From Olivibacter sp. SDN3 (GTDB taxonomy: Bacteria; Bacteroidota; Bacteroidia; Sphingobacteriales; Sphingobacteriaceae), in contig NZ_CP060497.1 in the NCBI RefSeq assembly GCF_014334135.1, positions 3,286,001 to 3,350,000 on the forward strand: a DNA stretch of 64,000 bases. The letters are read 5' to 3'. Position 1 is the first letter of the stretch; every line of letters starts with the position of its first letter. Of the stretch, positions 60,378-64,000 are shown piece after piece. A program made the translations under genes and the position numbers. The notes beneath the pieces were generated by a model. The model had not been told where the DNA came from. It saw only the letters and a program-made list of their open reading frames with translations, and ran no database searches.

Positions 60378-60391
60378 TCCGCTAAATCTTC
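60360..60391. terminator. Perfect 14-bp inverted repeat between convergent genes
   Basis: GAAGATTTAGCGGA, loop CTAA, TCCGCTAAATCTTC. It covers the stop codon of the TlpA gene and lies 7 bp before the end of the DUF6520 gene. Without a strong T-run on either side it may act on both strands. Confidence 0.6.
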
Positions 60392-60397
60392 TGGAGA

Positions 60398-60676
60398 TTA
60401 CATGCCGTGGAATAATTCCGAGGTTTCATCTCCGCTTCCGCTAACTAGCGTGCCTTCGGCACACAGCTGATTCCCGTTCTCACATCCAAAATAACTAATA
60501 GCATCTGGACGGGTTAGTTGCGCATTGCTGTTCGGGTTTTCAGGTGCAATATTGGTGCTTTGCCATTGATACACGGGCTCTTGGGCTGCCGGGGTATCTA
60601 ATAATTTTGCGGCTACTGCTCCTGTTGTGCTTGCCGCGATGGCGACACCTAGCACGATTTTTTTTAAATTTTGCAT
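60398..60676 (-). CDS. DUF6520-type small secreted protein
   Basis: A 92-residue protein with a signal peptide (MQNLKKIVLGVAIAASTTGA). The mature part contains YQWQSTNIAPENPN and YFGCENGNQLCAEGTLVSGS with two Cys. This is the pattern of DUF6520, small Bacteroidota proteins that commonly occur with MauE-like genes. Function is unknown. It follows the MauE-like gene on the same strand. Confidence 0.78.
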   Translation of the reverse strand: MQNLKKIVLGVAIAASTTGAVAAKLLDTPAAQEPVYQWQSTNIAPENPNSNAQLTRPDAISYFGCENGNQLCAEGTLVSGSGDETSELFHGM

Positions 60677-60694
60677 GGTTTTAAATTTAAATGG

Positions 60695-61165
60695 TTAAAA
60701 AACTAATGAACATGTATGCTGGATGTTATTCTTCTTATTTATTTGCTTTAGCAGGCAAAACGCATAGATAGCTAAACCCGTGAATGCAGCATTAAACAGG
60801 AGGTGCACTTCCCAGCTCATCTTGCTTATAATGCCTCCACATGTGCAGGGAAGATCAAGACCACTCAGGAGCATTCCGACGATATATAGCTCAAATATCA
60901 TCAGTAAAGCGGCGGAACCCAGTAGTCCCTTTGGGCGATATTTATCTATAAAAAGTAGAGCAACCAGAAATAGCTCTATTGCCGGGATCAGAACACCTAT
61001 CCACGGAGCTAAAAATATCATCCACCTTACAGGTGCCAATCTCATTTGGAAGACGAACTTTTCATATTCCAAAATTTTATTAACGGCTGTATAGGTAAAA
61101 AGGATAATCAGCAGGCTTGTTGCTATTAGTACGACTATTTCTTTTCTATTTATGTTTATTTTCAT
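60695..61165 (-). CDS. MauE/DoxX-like membrane protein
   Basis: About 156 residues from the ATG at 61165 (MKININRKEIVVLIATSLLI). The longer frame from 61294 adds an unlikely N-terminus. Four membrane helices are visible, and the signature LPCTCGGIISKMSWEVHLLF matches Bacteroidota MauE-like proteins (the CTCGG motif). MauE relatives support disulfide formation in redox enzymes, which fits the TlpA gene opposite. It is adjacent to and upstream of the DUF6520 gene. Confidence 0.82.
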   Translation of the reverse strand: MKININRKEIVVLIATSLLIILFTYTAVNKILEYEKFVFQMRLAPVRWMIFLAPWIGVLIPAIELFLVALLFIDKYRPKGLLGSAALLMIFELYIVGMLLSGLDLPCTCGGIISKMSWEVHLLFNAAFTGLAIYAFCLLKQINKKNNIQHTCSLVF

Positions 61166-61379
61166 GATTTTTTTGATAGTTATTTCTACAAGCGGGCTAC
61201 CAATCTCTCCAGCATACACATCGGCAGCCGGCCTGTAAATGGAACTTATGCCTACCTTCATGGCTTGATCTACTATTCGTTTCCATACTTTCAAAGATCG
61301 GGGTAAAAACAGCCTCAGTGTTATACCAAACCGAAACCTACTCTATGTCTTTTTCGAAACTTATACCTAATCGCTTAAC

Positions 61380-62387
61380 TTAATCGTCATCCTTGCGGCT
61401 TAATTCGGATGGTGAAAAACCGAAAAATAAGGTGAACTGTTTAGTGAATGAACTTGCCTGCGTGTATCCGGATAGATGCGCTGCATCATTCACACTTAAC
61501 TGCTGCTCCGCTAGCAAAAAGCGGGCAAATTCGAATTTCTGTTGGTCAATGTACCGCTTCAGACTGCTGGCATAATGTGCCCGGTGAATGCGATTGAGGT
61601 AGGTGGGTGAAACATCAAAGGCCTCTGCAAGATGGCTAATCACAATATGCTCGCCGGTACCCAGCTTCTGCCGGATGAGTTCGTGTACGGCGCTGAGCAG
61701 CTGCATGGGTCTGGAACCCATTTGTTCATCCATCTTTGTTAGGTCGCTTAAGCTTCGGCTCAGTAATTCCACTACTTTATGGTAAACAAAACAGTCCTGT
61801 TCCACATGTAGGGGTTTACTTGGCGCAGCGGTCGAGATAATGTGCTGTCGATGATAGTCGTAGATGTGGAGGATGCCGGTAGAAGCACTCTCCATGAGCC
61901 GCGCACGGAGTTTTGCTAAATGGCTTTGTATCTCCTCCAAACCGGCTGCACTTGGGCGCCGCAACAACCAGTCGCTTTTAATGACGAAGTAAAAAAACAG
62001 GTGCTTCCCTTGGGGTATACGCAAATTGAAATCATCAGGAGGTATGTAGGCTATACAGTAATGGGCGTGGGGAATGGTCAATTCCATAGCGGAGGCGTCC
62101 TCGGGTTGGTCCAAAGTCAAACTTCCGCGCAAGGCGTAGAGCCAATAAAGATCATGTCGCTGGCAATTTACCGGTAAGTCTAAAGTTATGCGGGTATTAA
62201 TTTCCAATAAACAGATAAATGCATCCCGGGCATCGTACCATTGTTCAATAATGCTGAAGGCTGGATGTTTCCAATAACTGCAGTCTGCATAGGCTAAACG
62301 GTGCGTTACTGTTGGCGGGCATTTTTCTTTGTATTGTGCCTCACCCTCAAAATAGAGCGGCATATCTAAAAGTACAGGTTTTTCCAT
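61380..62387 (-). CDS. AraC-family regulator, copy 1 of a tandem pair
   Basis: About 335 residues from the ATG at 62387 (MEKPVLLDMPLYFEGEAQYK). The N-terminal sensor part (CPPTVTHRLAYADCSYWKHP, AFSIIEQWYDARDAFI, CQRHDLYWLYALRGSLTL) is highly similar to that of the next gene. The C-terminal HTH pair (EHIVISHLAEAFDVSPTYLN and LSVNDAAHLSGYTQASSFTK, then FFGFSPSEL) is AraC-like. The frame extends upstream to 62480, but the shared start supports 62387. It may regulate the SusCD-TlpA and MauE genes. Confidence 0.9.
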   Translation of the reverse strand: MEKPVLLDMPLYFEGEAQYKEKCPPTVTHRLAYADCSYWKHPAFSIIEQWYDARDAFICLLEINTRITLDLPVNCQRHDLYWLYALRGSLTLDQPEDASAMELTIPHAHYCIAYIPPDDFNLRIPQGKHLFFYFVIKSDWLLRRPSAAGLEEIQSHLAKLRARLMESASTGILHIYDYHRQHIISTAAPSKPLHVEQDCFVYHKVVELLSRSLSDLTKMDEQMGSRPMQLLSAVHELIRQKLGTGEHIVISHLAEAFDVSPTYLNRIHRAHYASSLKRYIDQQKFEFARFLLAEQQLSVNDAAHLSGYTQASSFTKQFTLFFGFSPSELSRKDDD

Positions 62388-62489
62388 TGCGTTCGTGTGA
62401 AGTAAAAAAATCCAATCGTCTATATGATAAATTCCAAATTTCGGGCAAAAACTACCCGTATAGGTAGTCCAAATCGCCATGGTGGGTAG

Positions 62490-63527
62490 TCATTTTTCGT
62501 TTTTTATCGAAAAATTTTGTGTTCGTTCAAATTGACTGGATGCTTGAGAAGGAGGGAAACCAAAGTATCGCTTGAAGGCTTTTCCAAAACTTGCCTTATC
62601 AGCAAAACCACACATACTGGCAATAATATTATTGGAGAGATTACTTCTGGTAACCAGATAATAGGCAAAGTCGAAACGAACTTGTTTAATAAATTGACGC
62701 AGATCAATAGCGTAATAGCGCTTATGCTGCTTGCGTAAGTAAGATGTTGAGATATTGAAATGTGCCGCTATATCTTCTATAGGTGGAATCTGCCCCTCTT
62801 TGAGCTGCTCACTGACATATAGACGTACCTGATCGATCAATAGTTTATGTCGGTCTTCAACAATGGTATCATCGGTAAGGTCTTGCAGGCTTTGTACAAG
62901 AAGATTGATGCTCAGCTTATATAATTTGGCATCTACATGGATAGGGATGCCTTTAGAAAGAGTAAACATGGTGAATAGTTGCTTTCGAACAACAGGGCCT
63001 ATGGTCAACAGTTCCTGAGCGAATACCGAAGCGGTTATCCTTTCGCTTTGCCTTAACTGTGCTAAAAAGCTATCGATGATATCTAACCCTGCACCATCAT
63101 TGCGCAGCAGCCACTCGCTTTTGACAACAAAATAGCAAAGTAGGTGTCTCCCGGGCTTAAAATAGGCATAGTATTTTTCTTCTGGCATAGCCGTAAGAAT
63201 GTATTGCCCATTGCTTATGCGTAAGATCTTGTTTATGCCCGTACGGTCCAACAGCTCCATACGGCCTTTCAATTGGTATAGCCAATAAAGATCATAACGC
63301 TCGCAACTGAAAGGAATTGTTATCTCATCTTTATTGCGAACTTCGGTCAAACCAATAAACACATCCTTGGCATCATAGTATTGTTCAATGATAGAAAATC
63401 TAGCATGTCTCCAATAATTGCAGCTGGCGTAGGCCAACTTGTGCGTGGCAATGGGTGGGCATTGATCTAATTTTTGGGTATCGCCGCGATAGCGGCTGGG
63501 TATTTCAATATGTATAGGTTTTTTCAT
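62490..63527 (-). CDS. AraC-family regulator, copy 2 of a tandem pair
   Basis: A 345-residue paralog of the previous gene. It begins MKKPIHIEIPSRYRGDTQKL, continues CPPIATHKLAYASCNYWRHA, RFSIIEQYYDAKDVFI and CERYDLYWLYQLKG, and ends with the AraC HTH (GQIPPIEDIAAHFNISTSYL, ASMCGFADKASFGKAFKRYF, GFPPSQ). The two genes follow each other on the minus strand with about a 100-bp gap. They probably arose by tandem duplication. Confidence 0.9.
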   Translation of the reverse strand: MKKPIHIEIPSRYRGDTQKLDQCPPIATHKLAYASCNYWRHARFSIIEQYYDAKDVFIGLTEVRNKDEITIPFSCERYDLYWLYQLKGRMELLDRTGINKILRISNGQYILTAMPEEKYYAYFKPGRHLLCYFVVKSEWLLRNDGAGLDIIDSFLAQLRQSERITASVFAQELLTIGPVVRKQLFTMFTLSKGIPIHVDAKLYKLSINLLVQSLQDLTDDTIVEDRHKLLIDQVRLYVSEQLKEGQIPPIEDIAAHFNISTSYLRKQHKRYYAIDLRQFIKQVRFDFAYYLVTRSNLSNNIIASMCGFADKASFGKAFKRYFGFPPSQASSQFERTQNFSIKNEK

Positions 63528-63634
63528 AGGCTGGCGGTTAAAGGAACATTATTGGCTTATAATGGTTTTAGTTGGTTGGTGCTTTTTGGGTCAAGTAAAT
63601 CCGGTAGGGTAGTACACAAAACCTCCTTTCTTTT

Positions 63635-64000
63635 TTAAGCCTGCTGATCTTGGACCGGGGCACCTTTGGCCCGCCACCAACGGCTCGGTTTAAAATTCAA
63701 ACTGTTTTTCTGGTAGTATTTTCGGAGAATATGATTGCCAACAACAAAGGCGGCAACATTCCATACAATCATGAAAAGTGAGAAAACCAACAGATTTAGC
63801 ACGATAGCAATTATTAGATGCATGAGAATAACTGCTCCTAACCAGGGTTTGCGTAGATAACTGTTGAACATGGCGAAGGGGTATAGTAGCTCCAATACAA
63901 TAACCGTTACTCCTCCGATAAGCAATAAGCTTGGGTAGCCAGTTAACCAGTCAAAATCCCATTGAAAGTACTGATTAAAATAGGGAAGGTTCAGTGCCTT
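63635..64000 (-). CDS. HTTM-domain membrane protein, C-terminal part (5' end outside window)
   Basis: The frame is open to the window edge, so only the last 121 residues are seen. Hydrophobic helices around TVIVLELLYPFAMF, LGAVILMHLIIAIVLNLLVF and SLFMIVWNVAAFVVGNHILR fit the HTTM (vitamin K-dependent carboxylase-related) family. The end is polar (NFKPSRWWRAKGAPVQDQQA). Function is not known here. Family members are often found near thiol-redox genes in Bacteroidota, but I cannot prove a link with the TlpA locus. Confidence 0.7.
   Translation of the reverse strand, partial: KALNLPYFNQYFQWDFDWLTGYPSLLLIGGVTVIVLELLYPFAMFNSYLRKPWLGAVILMHLIIAIVLNLLVFSLFMIVWNVAAFVVGNHILRKYYQKNSLNFKPSRWWRAKGAPVQDQQA

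Noticed and set aside
1-64000. Insertion sequences, integrases, prophage genes or CRISPR arrays
   Set aside because: I looked for transposase, recombinase and phage structural motifs and for regularly spaced repeats on both strands and saw none.

Overview
The window looks like a chromosomal segment of a Bacteroidota bacterium, most likely family Sphingobacteriaceae (Pedobacter/Sphingobacterium relatives). The reasons are two SusC/SusD outer-membrane pairs, an ECF sigma/FecR pair wired to an STN-domain SusC, MacB-type permeases of the long Bacteroidota kind, a subclass A2 beta-lactamase, DUF6520 and MauE-like small proteins, promoters with a TAnnTTTG -7 box, AT-rich intergenic DNA and weak Shine-Dalgarno sequences. 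The species cannot be named from this sequence alone.

Layout. 1-11 kb: two FtsX/MacB-type ABC permeases (one cut by the window edge; the other has a sigma-54-like promoter and upstream dyads) enclose an SGNH esterase, a double-DTGA aspartyl protease, a metallo-beta-lactamase-fold hydrolase, a TlpA-like protein and a PNPOx-like protein. 11-16 kb: a sulfatase, an old-yellow-enzyme reductase, an S41 peptidase and an AraC regulator. 16.4-26.7 kb (minus strand): a polysaccharide utilisation locus in the order sigma factor, FecR, SusC (STN), SusD, GH88/105 unsaturated uronyl hydrolase, sulfatase. This content points to a sulfated, uronic-acid-containing glycan. 27-33 kb: AcnB aconitase and several small or secreted proteins, including one whose C-terminus resembles the SecD P1 head. 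33-37.5 kb: two AraC regulators and two NAD(P)-binding oxidoreductases. 37.7-40 kb: a compact four-gene operon with overlapping genes (DoxX-like, DUF2071, methyltransferase-like, membrane protein). 40-45 kb: small hypothetical genes, a class A beta-lactamase and many gene remnants. 45-51.7 kb: an HxlR/NmrA divergent pair, a tRNA-like relic, then a restriction-modification and repair cluster (truncated HNH-type gene, Vsr, PmeII-like endonuclease, m5C methyltransferase, frameshifted PD-(D/E)XK gene, Eco47II-like endonuclease). 51.7-53.7 kb: an XRE regulator with small membrane proteins. 54.3-61.2 kb: a second SusC/SusD pair with a TlpA protein, facing a DUF6520 peptide gene and a MauE-like membrane protein. 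61.4-64 kb: two paralogous AraC regulators and the end of an HTTM-family gene.

The most striking feature is the density of gene debris. At least a dozen remnants can be read, and several are explained by out-of-frame internal deletions (DUF899, ABM monooxygenase, AlbA_2-type protein). Three debris patches are partial copies of genes that are intact elsewhere in this same window. No insertion sequence, transposase, integrase or CRISPR array was seen.

Most attractive for follow-up: the restriction cluster, where one methyltransferase sits among two unrelated endonucleases and carries a decayed Vsr-like N-terminal domain; the SecD-P1-like secreted protein; the four-gene DoxX/DUF2071 operon; and the phased 21-bp repeats and the sigma-54 promoter.
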